Source: Neobacillus driksii
GTDB taxonomy: Bacteria; Bacillota; Bacilli; Bacillales; Cytobacillaceae
Reading direction: 5' to 3'
Assembly: GCF_013409995.1 (NCBI RefSeq)
Contig: NZ_JACCBX010000007.1
Location: forward strand, 310,001-374,000
DNA: 64,000 nt
Each line of letters opens with the position of its first letter. Position 1 is the first letter of the stretch. Under the pieces are notes generated by a model. It did not search any database, was not told where the DNA came from, and saw only the letters and a list, made by a program, of their open reading frames with translations. Below are positions 1-8,684 of the stretch, piece after piece. The position numbers were made by a program, and so were the translations under genes.

Positions 1-423
1 AACTTTTAATGTAAAGGAGCCAATGGTAAATAGCGGTGCAGTGCTTGTTAAGATAGGGAAGAAGGTTGATAGATAACTAGCAAAGGTTGTAATAATCGCA
101 ATATTTCCAACTAAGTTTCCGATCCAGTAACCCCATGAAGCCATAAATCCAGATAAAACCGATAATGGAGAATCCTTTTTGAAGAGCTCTTTCGCATAAA
201 TTTGTGGGCCGCCTGAGAGATTGGGTTTTCTTATCCCTAAATTACCGAACACGAGAGCTGTCACTAGTACACCAGCTCCAGTGAATAACCACGCAAGAAT
301 AACTCCAGCAGGACTCGCTGCTTCAGATAATGAACGTGGGAGCATAAAAATACCCGAGCCCACCATATTTCCAACTACTAATGCAGTTAAGATTAGTAAT
401 CCTAGTTTATTTTGTTTTCCCAT
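1..423 (-). CDS. APC-family amino acid permease, N-terminal part (probable lysine permease)
   Basis: The ORF reads off the left window edge, so only the first 141 residues are present. It begins MGKQNKLGLLILTALVVG and has the glycine-rich first helix of APC permeases (VGNMVGSGIFMLP), followed by further hydrophobic helices. The ATG at 423 is preceded by GGAAGGGAT. A lysine riboswitch with a terminator lies directly upstream on the same strand, so import (or exchange) of lysine is the likely role. YvsH-type lysine permeases of Bacillus are arranged this way. The substrate is inferred from the riboswitch; the family assignment comes from the sequence. Confidence 0.85.
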   Translation of the reverse strand, partial: MGKQNKLGLLILTALVVGNMVGSGIFMLPRSLSEAASPAGVILAWLFTGAGVLVTALVFGNLGIRKPNLSGGPQIYAKELFKKDSPLSVLSGFMASWGYWIGNLVGNIAIITTFASYLSTFFPILTSTAPLFTIGSFTLKV

Positions 424-486
424 AATAATAATATCCCTTCCTTCGTGTCCCTCATATTATGGATAGAGGCTATCCGATAGGTATAT

Positions 487-522
487 AAAAAAACACACCG
501 TTATCTTGGATACGGTGTGTTC
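487..522 (-). terminator. Expression-platform terminator of the lysine riboswitch
   Basis: On the minus strand a stem pairs ACACACCGT with ACGGTGTGT and is followed by seven T. It lies between the lysine aptamer and the permease start, as expected for a transcriptional off-switch at high lysine. Confidence 0.85.
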
Positions 523-544
523 CTAAAAACCGCATCAGATTAAT

Positions 545-735
545 GGATAGTTCAACATAGCCATAAAAAAGCTATGACAGTCCTGCACCTATTAAATGCA
601 GTCCCAGCTGCTATAGACAGAGACCTATAGCGCTTCGGCAAAATTCCCTTTCGGTTTGACCTCATAGAGCTTCTCTGGCTCTCTGTCAATCTACTATTGA
701 ATTTCGCGACCTCTACCTCATCACGCTGATGAGGA
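545..735 (-). promoter_or_regulatory. Lysine riboswitch (L-box)
   Basis: Read on the minus strand, the leader contains L-box hallmarks: GGTAGAGGTCGCG near the 5' side, an AGTA element, GCCGAAG in the core and CTGGGACTGCA further on. The outer helix P1 closes between GGTAG (5' side) and CTATC near 545-550. The element lies downstream of a sigma-A promoter and upstream of a strong terminator and a permease ATG. By analogy with known L-boxes, lysine binding should favour the terminator and shut off the permease gene. Confidence 0.88.
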
Positions 736-764
736 CAATATTAAATTTAAGTAAATGCTTTTTT

Positions 765-793
765 AGAATAAGGAATATCTATAATTTTGTCAA
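765..793 (-). promoter_or_regulatory. Sigma-A promoter of the lysine-riboswitch transcript
   Basis: On the minus strand TTGACA (788-793) and TATTCT (765-770) are separated by exactly 17 bp and point at the riboswitch. Confidence 0.75.
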
Positions 794-930
794 TGATTTA
801 TAAAGATGTTTTAGATTCTAGCATTTGATAAATTTAAGTAATAATCCTGTATGCAATACAACGGTCTTTTTTATGACAGAAAACATAAAATTTTAAAGGT
901 ACTTGAATAAGTTTGAGAGGAGAGGCAGTC

Positions 931-1596
931 ATGTGGAATCTACAAGGGTATCAAAATGGACCATTTAACCTATACAGTTACTATGTCGGCTATAATCCAC
1001 CAACTTCAGTAAATCCATATCCTCGGTTTCCCATTATTCACAATCAAGCATTTTTAAGTCCTTTTACGTATGTGGTTGGTGATGTAACCATTCAAACTAA
1101 TACCTTCATCGGACCATTTGTAAGTATCAGAGCTGATGAGGGAACTCCTTTTTATATTGGGAGCAATAGTAATCTTCAAGACGGCGTGATTCTACACGGC
1201 CTAAAAAATAAGTATTTTGAAAAGGACGATAAAAGGTATTCTATTTATATCGGGAACAGGGTTTCTGTTGCGCATGGTGCCCTGGTACATGGACCATGCC
1301 GAGTGGATGACGACGTATTTATCGGCTTTAAGGCAATCGTTTATAATGCTATTATTGGGAAGGGAAGCTTTATTTCCTCTGGAGCAGTGGTTACCAATGG
1401 AGTAGAGCTGAAACCAAACAGCTTTGTACCGCCTGGAGCTAACATTGATACCCAGGAAAAGGCGAATTCATTAGCAGCGGTCCCGAAAACAGAAGAGGAA
1501 TTTGCAAAAGAGGTCCAGCGAGTGAATCAGGAATTTCCTGCGGCTTATTCATTGTATTTTGGAAAAAATAAATGTACATGCGGCTTAGCATGTTAA
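931..1596 (+). CDS. Gamma-class carbonic anhydrase-like left-handed beta-helix protein
   Basis: The 221-residue protein has the hexapeptide-repeat pattern of the gamma-carbonic anhydrase/acetyltransferase fold (VVGDVTIQTNTFIGPFVSIRADEG). Histidines in DGVILHGL and VAHGALVHGP sit where the family places zinc ligands. ATG 931 is chosen over a TTG 18 nt upstream because GAGAGGAGAGG precedes it. The tail ends CTCGLAC, a cysteine-rich addition that could bind metal. It may hydrate CO2, but many family members lack demonstrated activity. It is monocistronic. Confidence 0.8.
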   Translation: MWNLQGYQNGPFNLYSYYVGYNPPTSVNPYPRFPIIHNQAFLSPFTYVVGDVTIQTNTFIGPFVSIRADEGTPFYIGSNSNLQDGVILHGLKNKYFEKDDKRYSIYIGNRVSVAHGALVHGPCRVDDDVFIGFKAIVYNAIIGKGSFISSGAVVTNGVELKPNSFVPPGANIDTQEKANSLAAVPKTEEEFAKEVQRVNQEFPAAYSLYFGKNKCTCGLAC

Positions 1597-1686
1597 TAGA
1601 CGGAATATAATCCTGCAAATCTGTGCAGGATTAGTCGGATGTGTTCATTTCGATTCTGCTATTCTTTTAATGAGAGGAGGTCATTC

Positions 1687-2565
1687 ATGGATTCGCTAAG
1701 AAGATTGAACGAAGCAATAGGATATATTGAAGAAAACATGCTGGGCGATATTGATTATAAAGCAGTGGCTAGACTCGCTTATTGCTCGGAATATCATTTT
1801 CAAAGAATGTTTTCTTATCTAGCTGGTGTATCACTGTCTGAGTATATACGACGGAGACGCCTTTCACTTGCAGCTTTTGAATTGATGAACAGTAAAGCAA
1901 GGATAGTGGACATAGCCATTAAATATGGATATAACTCACCAGACTCCTTTACAAGAGCTTTTCAGAACCTGCATGGAATTACACCCTCGGAAGCAAGAAA
2001 CGGCGGTCAATCGTTGAAAGCCTTCCCAAGGATGACCTTCCAACTATCGATAAAAGGAGCTAGTGAAATGAACTACCGAATAGTGGAAAAAGGACACTTT
2101 AACCTAGTAGGAATTAAAAAGAGAGTTCCCATTATATTTAATGGTGTAAATCCGGAAATTGCTGCAATGTGGCAAAGTTTAGATATGACCAAAATTAACA
2201 GACTTATGCAGCTTTCTAATGTCGAGCCAATTGGGCTCCTTAGTGCGTCCACGAACTTTTCAGAATGGCGAATGGAGGAAAAAGGGGAGTTAGATCACTA
2301 TATCGGAGTAGCAACAACGATGGAATGTCGTGATGATTTAACGAAACTGGAAGTACCTGCCTTGACTTGGGCAGTATTTGAAGCAGTCGGACCATTTCCT
2401 GATACGCTTCAGAATGTATGGGGTCGAATCTACTCAGAATGGTTTCCTTCGTCAAACTATCAACTTGCAGTTGGACCTGAAATGTTGTGGAACGAGCATA
2501 AAGACGTAACTTCTCCAGCTTTTCGCAGTGAAATTTGGGTGCCAGTTACCTCTAAAAAAGAATAG
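1687..2565 (+). CDS. AraC-type regulator with C-terminal GyrI-like effector domain
   Basis: Residues 1-105 form the paired AraC helix-turn-helix ([17 protein letters not shown]; then [20 protein letters not shown]). Residues about 120-290 match the GyrI-like/AraC effector-binding fold, ending in an EIWVPV strand. This HTH-first order is that of Rob/SoxS-like multidrug sensors, so a small hydrophobic or cationic ligand is plausible. ATG 1687 follows GAGAGGAGG; the longer TTG-started reading has no such site. No obvious target gene sits beside it apart from itself. Confidence 0.88.
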   Translation: MDSLRRLNEAIGYIEENMLGDIDYKAVARLAYCSEYHFQRMFSYLAGVSLSEYIRRRRLSLAAFELMNSKARIVDIAIKYGYNSPDSFTRAFQNLHGITPSEARNGGQSLKAFPRMTFQLSIKGASEMNYRIVEKGHFNLVGIKKRVPIIFNGVNPEIAAMWQSLDMTKINRLMQLSNVEPIGLLSASTNFSEWRMEEKGELDHYIGVATTMECRDDLTKLEVPALTWAVFEAVGPFPDTLQNVWGRIYSEWFPSSNYQLAVGPEMLWNEHKDVTSPAFRSEIWVPVTSKKE

Positions 2566-2635
2566 AGTTCTATTTTATCACTTGCACAATTGGACAAAGT
2601 TTTCTTTTTGAAAAGGAAGAATAATCAACTTATGG

Positions 2636-2665
2636 CCCTCAGTTACATAACTGAGGGTTTATTTT
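2636..2665 (+). terminator. Intrinsic terminator after the AraC/GyrI regulator
   Basis: CCCTCAGTT pairs with AACTGAGGG across a 4-nt loop, followed by TTTATTTT. Confidence 0.85.
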
Positions 2666-2960
2666 CATATTTAAACGTTCACAATATTGACATATATTTT
2701 CGCAATTTTCGAAATACATTTCGACAAGAATTGGATAATTTCTAGTTTTAATCTATTTCATAGGATGAATTTCATGCATTTAACAATGAATTTTGTAATA
2801 TTACGTTAGAAATGGTCGACCTTTTTAATTTTTCAATCAACAATATATTTGATAAAATGAAAACACAATTACAATATATTAAAATTAGTGTTCATTAGAT
2901 AAAAAAGTAGAAATGTGTAGAAGTATTTGGGGGCTCCAATCATAGTTAGGAGGGCTTTTT
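2666..2960. other. AT-rich gene-free stretch
   Basis: About 300 bp of very AT-rich DNA with no ORF that has a ribosome binding site. It probably holds the promoter of the small ORF at 2961, but I cannot pair a convincing -35/-10. Confidence 0.5.
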
Positions 2961-3068
2961 ATGTATTTCAAAGTAAGGATTTGGAGAAGATTAACCAAAA
3001 AACAGAAGTTAAGATTACTTAGACAAAAAGCTCACATTAATTCAGCTAGTAAAGGTTTTATTGCATAA
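2961..3068 (+). CDS. Small basic protein, 35 aa (unknown)
   Basis: An ATG with a strong site (TAGGAGGGC, 7-8 nt upstream) opens a 35-codon ORF. It begins MYFKVRIWRRLTKK and is rich in Lys and Arg, with almost no acidic residues. It ends before a good terminator at 3126. The combination of ribosome binding site, ORF and terminator supports a real gene. The basic composition would fit nucleic-acid or ribosome binding, but I do not recognise a family. Confidence 0.55.
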   Translation: MYFKVRIWRRLTKKQKLRLLRQKAHINSASKGFIA

Positions 3069-3123
3069 GTAGAATTTATGGATTGCAATTATGTCATTAG
3101 ACTTGAATAATTAGCCATTAAAC

Positions 3124-3158
3124 AAAACACCGTCCAATAGGGCGGTGTTTATTTTGTC
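3124..3158 (+). terminator. Intrinsic terminator after the 35-aa ORF
   Basis: AACACCGTCC pairs with GGGCGGTGTT (one G-T wobble), followed by TATTTTG. Confidence 0.8.
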
Positions 3159-3274
3159 CATCGAACTATTTATTAATTATTTTTTATTAAATAATGAGAG
3201 TACAAGATAAGAAACAACTAAAATGATAATATTAGATTTTTTATGATATTAAGTCGGCTTGACCGCTGATATTT

Positions 3275-3331
3275 AACATGTTACTATAAGGTCACATGAA
3301 ATATATGTGACTTTTTGGTAACATGTTTTTT
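3275..3331 (+). promoter_or_regulatory. Nested inverted repeat ending in a T-run, leader of the ArsR-SRPBCC gene
   Basis: AACATGTTAC (3275-3284) pairs with GTAACATGTT (3318-3327) and encloses GTCACAT/ATGTGAC (3291-3311). A T-run follows directly. It lies 27 bp before the regulator start. It could be an RNA attenuator or a DNA operator for the ArsR-type protein. Confidence 0.6.
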
Positions 3332-3357
3332 AAATCCTTGAAGAAAGGGTTTTAGTA

Positions 3358-4125
3358 ATGGACGAAGAACTTTCAACGGTATTTAAAGCATTAGGTCACC
3401 CGATCCGAAGGCAGATTTTGGATATCCTTAAGCAGTCACCTAAAACCACGGGTGAATTAGACGAATACTTTCCGGATGTAACTAGATATGCCATCATGAA
3501 GCACTTAAGGATTTTAGAGGAAGGCAATTTGGTAGTGGTCAGGCGTGAAGGGAAGTATAAACGAAACTTTCTCAATGCGGTACCTCTGCAGGAAATGCAC
3601 AACCGCTGGGTAGGGAAATATATGCAAACAACTGCCAGCTCTCTATTAAACCTACGGTCGACAGTAAGACAAAAAGGAGGAAAAGAAAAAATGAGTGAAT
3701 TTCGTATTGAACAGGAGCTTTTTATTGACGCACCACGTGAAGAGGTGTTCAAAGCTTTAACGGAAAAAGTGGAGGATTGGTGGGAGTTTCGAATCGCTCC
3801 TAAAGGTGTAACCTCTCACTTTACTTTTGATCCTGTTCCAGGAGGACAATTTATTGAAACATGGGGTGAAAACGAGGGTGCCATTTGGGGCAATGTATAC
3901 TATGTGAACGCCCCTGCAGAAATTCGCCTGTTCGGTCATCTTGGTATGCAAGGAGCAGTAAATAGTGCCTATACTTATCGTCTTCTTGAAAAAGAGAAGG
4001 GTACGGTACTGCAGCTTTCACATACAGCCTCTGGTGTCATCCAGGAACAATGGGAACAAGAGCACAAAAAAGGCTGGGATTACCTTCTCGGAAACTTACT
4101 TAAAAATTACGTAGAAAAGAAATAA
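3358..4125 (+). CDS. ArsR-type HTH fused to SRPBCC/AHSA1 domain
   Basis: Residues 1-80 are an ArsR winged helix ([18 protein letters not shown], then [15 protein letters not shown]). Residues 112-255 are a complete START-like AHSA1/SRPBCC domain ([20 protein letters not shown]). In many Bacillus genomes these are two neighbouring genes; here one reading frame joins them. An AAGGAGG followed by an in-frame ATG at 3691 (codon 112) sits exactly at the domain boundary, so a free SRPBCC protein may also be made. The downstream gene encodes another SRPBCC protein. No arsenic-binding cysteine pair is visible, so the signal is probably a small hydrophobic ligand. Confidence 0.85.
   Translation: MDEELSTVFKALGHPIRRQILDILKQSPKTTGELDEYFPDVTRYAIMKHLRILEEGNLVVVRREGKYKRNFLNAVPLQEMHNRWVGKYMQTTASSLLNLRSTVRQKGGKEKMSEFRIEQELFIDAPREEVFKALTEKVEDWWEFRIAPKGVTSHFTFDPVPGGQFIETWGENEGAIWGNVYYVNAPAEIRLFGHLGMQGAVNSAYTYRLLEKEKGTVLQLSHTASGVIQEQWEQEHKKGWDYLLGNLLKNYVEKK
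3674..3693 (+). promoter_or_regulatory. Internal ribosome binding site and start within the ArsR-SRPBCC ORF
   Basis: AAAAAGGAGGAAAAG is followed by ATG at 3691, in frame, as the first codon of the SRPBCC domain ([11 protein letters not shown]). It is as strong as any gene-start site in the window. Confidence 0.65.
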
Positions 4126-4138
4126 GGTGGGATTCGAT

Positions 4139-4579
4139 ATGGTAGATGTCGTTACAGAAATAACCATAAATTGTCCTATTTCACAGGTCTCAGAATATGC
4201 AGCGAACCCTGACAATGCCCCTGAATGGTATATAAATATTGATTCTGCTGAATGGAGAACACCAAAACCGCTTACTTTAGGCTCACAAATTGCGTTTAAT
4301 GCAAAATTTCTTGGCCGTGATCTTGCCTATGTGTATGAAATTGTAGAACTTATTCCTGAAAAGAAACTAGTGATGAGAACGTCCCAAGGACCTTTTCCAA
4401 TGGAGACTATCTATACATGGCAAGCGATTAATGATAATCAAACACGAATGACTTTAAGAAATAAAGGAAATCCAACTGGCTTTTCAAAAATAATCTCGCC
4501 GTTTATGTCTTCTATGATGAAGAAAGCCAACATGAAAGATTTAAAAAAAATTAAAGAAATTCTAGAAAATAATCGTTAA
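4139..4579 (+). CDS. SRPBCC-family protein
   Basis: The 146-residue protein starts [30 protein letters not shown], the typical first strand and helix of a START-like ligand-binding fold. ATG 4139 has AAGGTGGG about 8 nt upstream, overlapping the stop of the preceding ArsR-SRPBCC gene, which indicates co-translation in one operon. The ligand is unknown. Two SRPBCC modules downstream of one ArsR domain suggest a small sensor/effector unit. Confidence 0.82.
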   Translation: MVDVVTEITINCPISQVSEYAANPDNAPEWYINIDSAEWRTPKPLTLGSQIAFNAKFLGRDLAYVYEIVELIPEKKLVMRTSQGPFPMETIYTWQAINDNQTRMTLRNKGNPTGFSKIISPFMSSMMKKANMKDLKKIKEILENNR

Positions 4580-4584
4580 ACCTG

Positions 4585-4621
4585 CAAAACACACCGTTCA
4601 AAACATAAACGGTGTGTTTTC
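4585..4621. terminator. Bidirectional terminator between SRPBCC and potassium transporter genes
   Basis: AAAACACACCGTT pairs with AACGGTGTGTTTT. It serves both convergent genes. Confidence 0.85.
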
Positions 4622-4629
4622 CATTTCAA

Positions 4630-5976
4630 TTACCCAATTAATATTTTTTCTTCTGCGTATTTTACCTTAGCTTCTTTTTTAGGATTTAATAAAGCAAATG
4701 CCATGGTTAGTGGACCAAGTCTTCCTATGAACATCATAATGGTAATCAATATCCTTCCGAAAGGGGAGAGTTCTGGTGTGAAATTCGCTGACAATCCCAC
4801 TGTCCCAAAGGCTGAAATGGTTTCGAATAAAAGCTTACTCATATCCGCTTTTTCAGTAAAAGTTAATAAAAAGAATATAAGAAAGATAAAAAATATGGCT
4901 GCCACAACAATCGATAGCGATTTATTTACCAATTCCCAAGGAATTCTTCTTTTAAAGAGGTTCACATTGTCCCGATTGGTCACGACTGCCCAAAAAGCTA
5001 AAGTAATAATGGCGAAGGTGGTTACTTTAATTCCACCACCAGTCGAACCTGAAGATGCACCTATAAACATCAGTGCCATCATAAAAACTAGAGAGGACAG
5101 GTTCATCTCTCCAATGTCAATCGTATTAAAACCAGCAGTCCTGGTTACGACTCCTTGAAAATAGGATGCCCAGAGCTTATCTTCAAACGAAAGGTTTGCA
5201 ATCGTTGCTGAATTGCTATATTCCGAAAGCAAAATCATTAGAAATCCTATAATGTTTAAAAAGAGCGACATCAGTAACGCAATTTTTGAATGCAAAGATA
5301 GTTTGCGAAAAGATCTTTTAGCCCATATATCAAGGATAACAGTAAATCCAATACCTCCAGTAATGAAAAGAGAAGTGATGGCAAGGTTTACAGTAGGGTC
5401 ACCAACCCATTTACTTAAATTATCAGGTTCAAGCCCAAATCCAGCATTATTGAATGCGGAAATCGAATGGAAGATTCCATAATAAATGGCTTTCCTCACT
5501 GGCATTTCAAATGACCAGCGGATTGCTAAGACAGTAGCTCCTATCAATTCCACAATAAATGTAATAAGAATGATTCGCTTAACTAAGGTGACAACACCTG
5601 CAATAGAAAACACATTTAAGGAATCTTGGAGCAGTAAGCGTTCCTTTAATCCAATTTTTTTCCCTAAGATAATGAACATAAATATTCCTGTGGTCATAAA
5701 TCCCCATCCGCCAACCTGAATCAAGCTAAGGAGAACAATCTCTCCAAACAAAGTAAAGGTTGTTCCTGTATCGACAACAGCCAAACCGGTTACACAAACG
5801 GCTGAGGTTGCTTCAAATAAAGCATCAATAAAGTTTAGTCCACGACCTTCTTCATAAGTAGCAATTGGCAGCATAAAAAGAAAAGTCCCCAATAATATAA
5901 GTCCACCGAAGCCCAGAACCAAGATTTGGGCAGGGTGCATTGTAATTATATTTCCTTTTCTTTTATAGGTCTCCAC
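4630..5976 (-). CDS. KtrB/TrkH-family potassium uptake channel subunit
   Basis: The 448-residue membrane protein has four pore repeats with the expected filter glycines: TSAVCVTGLAV, FHSISAFNNAGFG, FQGVVTRTAGFNT and FETISAFGTVGLS. It also has the gating-loop motif SSGSTGGGIK. The length matches KtrB/KtrD (about 445-450). The start is GTG 5976 with AAGGGAG upstream. No KtrA/KtrC regulatory gene is adjacent, so it probably pairs with an RCK subunit encoded elsewhere, as Bacillus KtrD does. No c-di-AMP riboswitch is visible in its leader. Confidence 0.92.
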   Translation of the reverse strand: METYKRKGNIITMHPAQILVLGFGGLILLGTFLFMLPIATYEEGRGLNFIDALFEATSAVCVTGLAVVDTGTTFTLFGEIVLLSLIQVGGWGFMTTGIFMFIILGKKIGLKERLLLQDSLNVFSIAGVVTLVKRIILITFIVELIGATVLAIRWSFEMPVRKAIYYGIFHSISAFNNAGFGLEPDNLSKWVGDPTVNLAITSLFITGGIGFTVILDIWAKRSFRKLSLHSKIALLMSLFLNIIGFLMILLSEYSNSATIANLSFEDKLWASYFQGVVTRTAGFNTIDIGEMNLSSLVFMMALMFIGASSGSTGGGIKVTTFAIITLAFWAVVTNRDNVNLFKRRIPWELVNKSLSIVVAAIFFIFLIFFLLTFTEKADMSKLLFETISAFGTVGLSANFTPELSPFGRILITIMMFIGRLGPLTMAFALLNPKKEAKVKYAEEKILIG

Positions 5977-6172
5977 GTTTTAATCTCCCTTGATAATCCA
6001 TATTGAAATTCTGTTATTGGTAATAATACCAAATAGAGGCCAGTAAGTGATAGTGAAAATCTTACTTCTTTTTAGTTTTTAAAATATGAATGTCTTTATT
6101 TTGGCAGGTTGTAAAAAAACTTGGTAAGATATAATACGATGATTTGAAAAAGTGAAAAACGGGGGCAATAAA

Positions 6173-7201
6173 ATGTACAGCTTTAAGAATGATTACAGCG
6201 AAGGGGCACATCCTAGGATACTAAATGCATTACTAGAAACCAACCTGGTACAGGATGAGGGGTACGGGGAGGATAGATACTCAAAAGAGGCAATGGAACT
6301 GATAAAGGAGAAAATCAGAAATCACGACGTAGATATTCACTTCATATCAGGTGGAACACAAACCAATCTTATCGCGATTTCAGCTTTCCTTAGACCGCAT
6401 GAAGCGGCAATTGCGGTTAGCAGCGGACATATTCTTGGGCATGAAACTGGTGCCATTGAGGCAACCGGTCATAAAATACTATCAGTTGAGGGCAAAGATG
6501 GAAAGCTATCACCAGCAGATTTGCAGGGAGTTCTTGACGGTCATCCTGATGAACATATGGTAAAGCCGAAATTAGTTTACATATCGAATTCAACTGAAAT
6601 TGGCTCCATCTATTCTAAAAGCGAACTTCAGGAGTTACATGACTTTTGTCAGCGTAATCAACTCATTTTGTACATGGATGGTGCAAGGCTTGGCTCTGCG
6701 TTGTGTTCGGAGGAAAATGACCTCGACTTGAGCGATCTCCCTAACCTAGTGGATGCTTTTTACATTGGCGGGACAAAAAATGGCGCTCTGATTGGTGAGG
6801 CATTAGTGATATGCCGTGATACTTTAAAGGAAGATTTTCGTTACCATATTAAGCAAAAAGGGGCGCTGCTTGCAAAAGGAAGATTGATGGGCATACAATT
6901 TCTTGAACTCTTTCGTGATAATTTGTTCTTTGATTTGTCCACACATGCGAATCAAATGGCAGGTAGGATTAGAGATGAGCTTGAAAAAGCTGAAATCAAG
7001 TTTTTGACCCACTCACCTTCCAATCAAATCTTTCCGATTCTGCCAAATGCAGTCATCACCGAGCTTCAAAGCAACTATGCTTTTCATGTCTGGGAGAAGG
7101 TAGATTCTGATTCATCTGCAATTCGTCTCGTAACATCGTGGGCAACAAAAGAGGAAGATGTACTTGGCTTTATTGAGGTATTGAAGAGAGTACTATTTTA
7201 G
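6173..7201 (+). CDS. Low-specificity threonine aldolase-type enzyme
   Basis: This is a PLP-dependent beta-eliminating lyase of the threonine aldolase family, 342 residues. The PLP lysine lies in GGTKNG (about K202), and MDGARLGSAL holds the conserved Asp that binds the pyridine nitrogen. ATG 6173 follows GGGGGC; a GTG 21 nt upstream is the alternative. The usual reaction cleaves L-threonine or L-allo-threonine to glycine and acetaldehyde. It is monocistronic. Confidence 0.88.
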   Translation: MYSFKNDYSEGAHPRILNALLETNLVQDEGYGEDRYSKEAMELIKEKIRNHDVDIHFISGGTQTNLIAISAFLRPHEAAIAVSSGHILGHETGAIEATGHKILSVEGKDGKLSPADLQGVLDGHPDEHMVKPKLVYISNSTEIGSIYSKSELQELHDFCQRNQLILYMDGARLGSALCSEENDLDLSDLPNLVDAFYIGGTKNGALIGEALVICRDTLKEDFRYHIKQKGALLAKGRLMGIQFLELFRDNLFFDLSTHANQMAGRIRDELEKAEIKFLTHSPSNQIFPILPNAVITELQSNYAFHVWEKVDSDSSAIRLVTSWATKEEDVLGFIEVLKRVLF

Positions 7202-7339
7202 TAAAAAATAATCACTGCTTTTAATAGGTGGTGTTTTGTTTTTTTTGTTTGTACCTATATTAACTTATGAAAGGGGAATAGTTGAAGAAGCGTCAGTGTA
7301 AACTAACACCACATGAAATCGTGATGAGGTGGGTAGTCG

Positions 7340-7900
7340 ATGACTTACCAAGAGGGCTTAAAACAAGTAGATAAAGCAACTAAAATGATCAATGAGGCAA
7401 ACCAGTTAATTGTTGATACAGTTATGAATGCCTTTTTATTTACTTGGCAGTGGTGGACAGCATTTGCTATGATTGTTGCCCCTTGGATTATTTGGGGGAT
7501 ATTCCGAAATCGTGAAAGTACAGCTCGTTTATTTTCTGCAGGTTTATTGGTGATGGTATTATCAGAAATCCTTGATACGATTGGAGTTAGCTTCGGAAAG
7601 TGGGCTTATCCGGTAAAGGTAGTTCCCGTAGCTACAATAAATTTTTCATACAGACTTTCTGTTTTACCTGTGTTTGTAATGCTATTGTTGCAATATAAGC
7701 CTAACTTTAATCCATTTCTAAAAGCAGTTTTTTTTGGAGTTCTCGGTGCCTATGTGGGTATGCCTGCATTGGAAAAATTTGATTTATACAAGAAAATTGA
7801 TTGGGCTTTTACATATTCATTCTTGATCCTAACCTCTTTCTATTTATTGGCACACTGGTTTAGCCGATTGAATTCCTTTGAAAAGTTAGAAAAAAAATAA
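7340..7900 (+). CDS. CBO0543-like multi-pass membrane protein
   Basis: The 186-residue protein has a short N-terminal amphipathic segment and then five or six hydrophobic helices, with a Trp-rich first helix (FLFTWQWWTAFAMIVAPW). This resembles the CBO0543 family of Bacillus and Clostridium membrane proteins, whose function is unknown. The start has GATGAGGTGGG upstream. A terminator follows at 7961. Confidence 0.65.
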   Translation: MTYQEGLKQVDKATKMINEANQLIVDTVMNAFLFTWQWWTAFAMIVAPWIIWGIFRNRESTARLFSAGLLVMVLSEILDTIGVSFGKWAYPVKVVPVATINFSYRLSVLPVFVMLLLQYKPNFNPFLKAVFFGVLGAYVGMPALEKFDLYKKIDWAFTYSFLILTSFYLLAHWFSRLNSFEKLEKK

Positions 7901-7960
7901 GGTTGACTTTTAAGGATTTTTTATAAATTTGTTGAACAAGAGGATAATCTGGTGAAAATA

Positions 7961-7990
7961 TTGCTGCCATGAAGGCAGCTTTCTTCTTGT
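7961..7990 (+). terminator. Intrinsic terminator
   Basis: GCTGCC pairs with GGCAGC and is followed by TTTCTTCTT. A wider GAACAAGA/TCTTGTTC pairing encloses it. Confidence 0.65.
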
Positions 7991-8050
7991 TCTGTAATAA
8001 AGGATATTAAATTAAAGATGACAAAAACATTAGAAATGGAGGATAATGTC

Positions 8051-8581
8051 ATGAATATTAATGATTTGAATAACCTGGTTTCAAAGCTTGGTCTTATACC
8101 ACACCCTGAAGGCGGTTATTACAAAGAAACCTTTCAGTCAGAAGAACAGATTAGTGATAGCGAATTATCGGTTACCTTCGAGGGAAGACGTAAGCTTTAT
8201 ACCAGTATTTATTTCCTTTTAACCTCAGATGATGTGTCCCATTTTCACCGGCTTAAATCAGATGAGCTTTGGTATTATCACGGTGGAAGTTCTTTAAGTA
8301 TTCATGTTATTGAAAAAAGTGGCGAATATAAGGAAATAAAGTTAGGGATGAATCTTGACGCAGGTGAAGTACCCCAAGTCTTAGTGAAGAAAAATTCGAT
8401 ATTTGGGTCTTCGGTTTCGGAGAAGGATACTTGTTCACTAGTGGGATGTATGGTTTCCCCTGGTTTTGAATTTCAAGACTTTGAAATGTTTACACAGGAA
8501 GAACTAATGAAAGTTTACCCGCAACACAAGGAAATCATTATGAAATTAGCTTATCAACAGCTGCCAAGTTCGTTGAAATAG
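8051..8581 (+). CDS. Cupin-fold protein of the DUF985 (Cupin_5) family
   Basis: The 176-residue protein carries the DUF985 signature LIPHPEGGYYKETF near the start, a histidine/acid cluster (SHFHRLKSDELWYYHGG), and VSPGFEFQDFEMF near the end. ATG 8051 is chosen because AATGGAGGAT precedes it; the longer ATG reading from 8018 runs over that site. The family is a small metal-binding cupin of uncertain reaction. It is monocistronic. Confidence 0.85.
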   Translation: MNINDLNNLVSKLGLIPHPEGGYYKETFQSEEQISDSELSVTFEGRRKLYTSIYFLLTSDDVSHFHRLKSDELWYYHGGSSLSIHVIEKSGEYKEIKLGMNLDAGEVPQVLVKKNSIFGSSVSEKDTCSLVGCMVSPGFEFQDFEMFTQEELMKVYPQHKEIIMKLAYQQLPSSLK

Positions 8582-8627
8582 GTATAGAAGAGTATTTGCG
8601 CAGGTTATGATGAATAATTAAGGTTTA

Positions 8628-8684
8628 TTACATAAAGGTACAAATTGGAATCAAGATGACGATTCTAAACATGAACTCACGCAT
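8628..8684 (-). CDS. Possible 18-aa hydrophobic peptide
   Basis: On the minus strand ATGAGGAGGATG precedes an ATG at 8684. The ORF encodes MREFMFRIVILIPICTFM, one short hydrophobic stretch. A perfect TATAAT (8722-8727) lies about 40 bp upstream, but its -35 is poor. The coding call rests only on the strong ribosome binding site. Confidence 0.3.
   Translation of the reverse strand: MREFMFRIVILIPICTFM

Noticed and set aside
221..466. 81-aa plus-strand ORF
   Set aside because: It is a shadow of the minus-strand amino acid permease, which is invisible as a closed ORF because it runs off the window.
5977..6150. c-di-AMP (ydaO-type) riboswitch before the KtrB-like gene
   Set aside because: The leader is too short and lacks the conserved core; only a small TTGGTA/TACCAA palindrome is seen.
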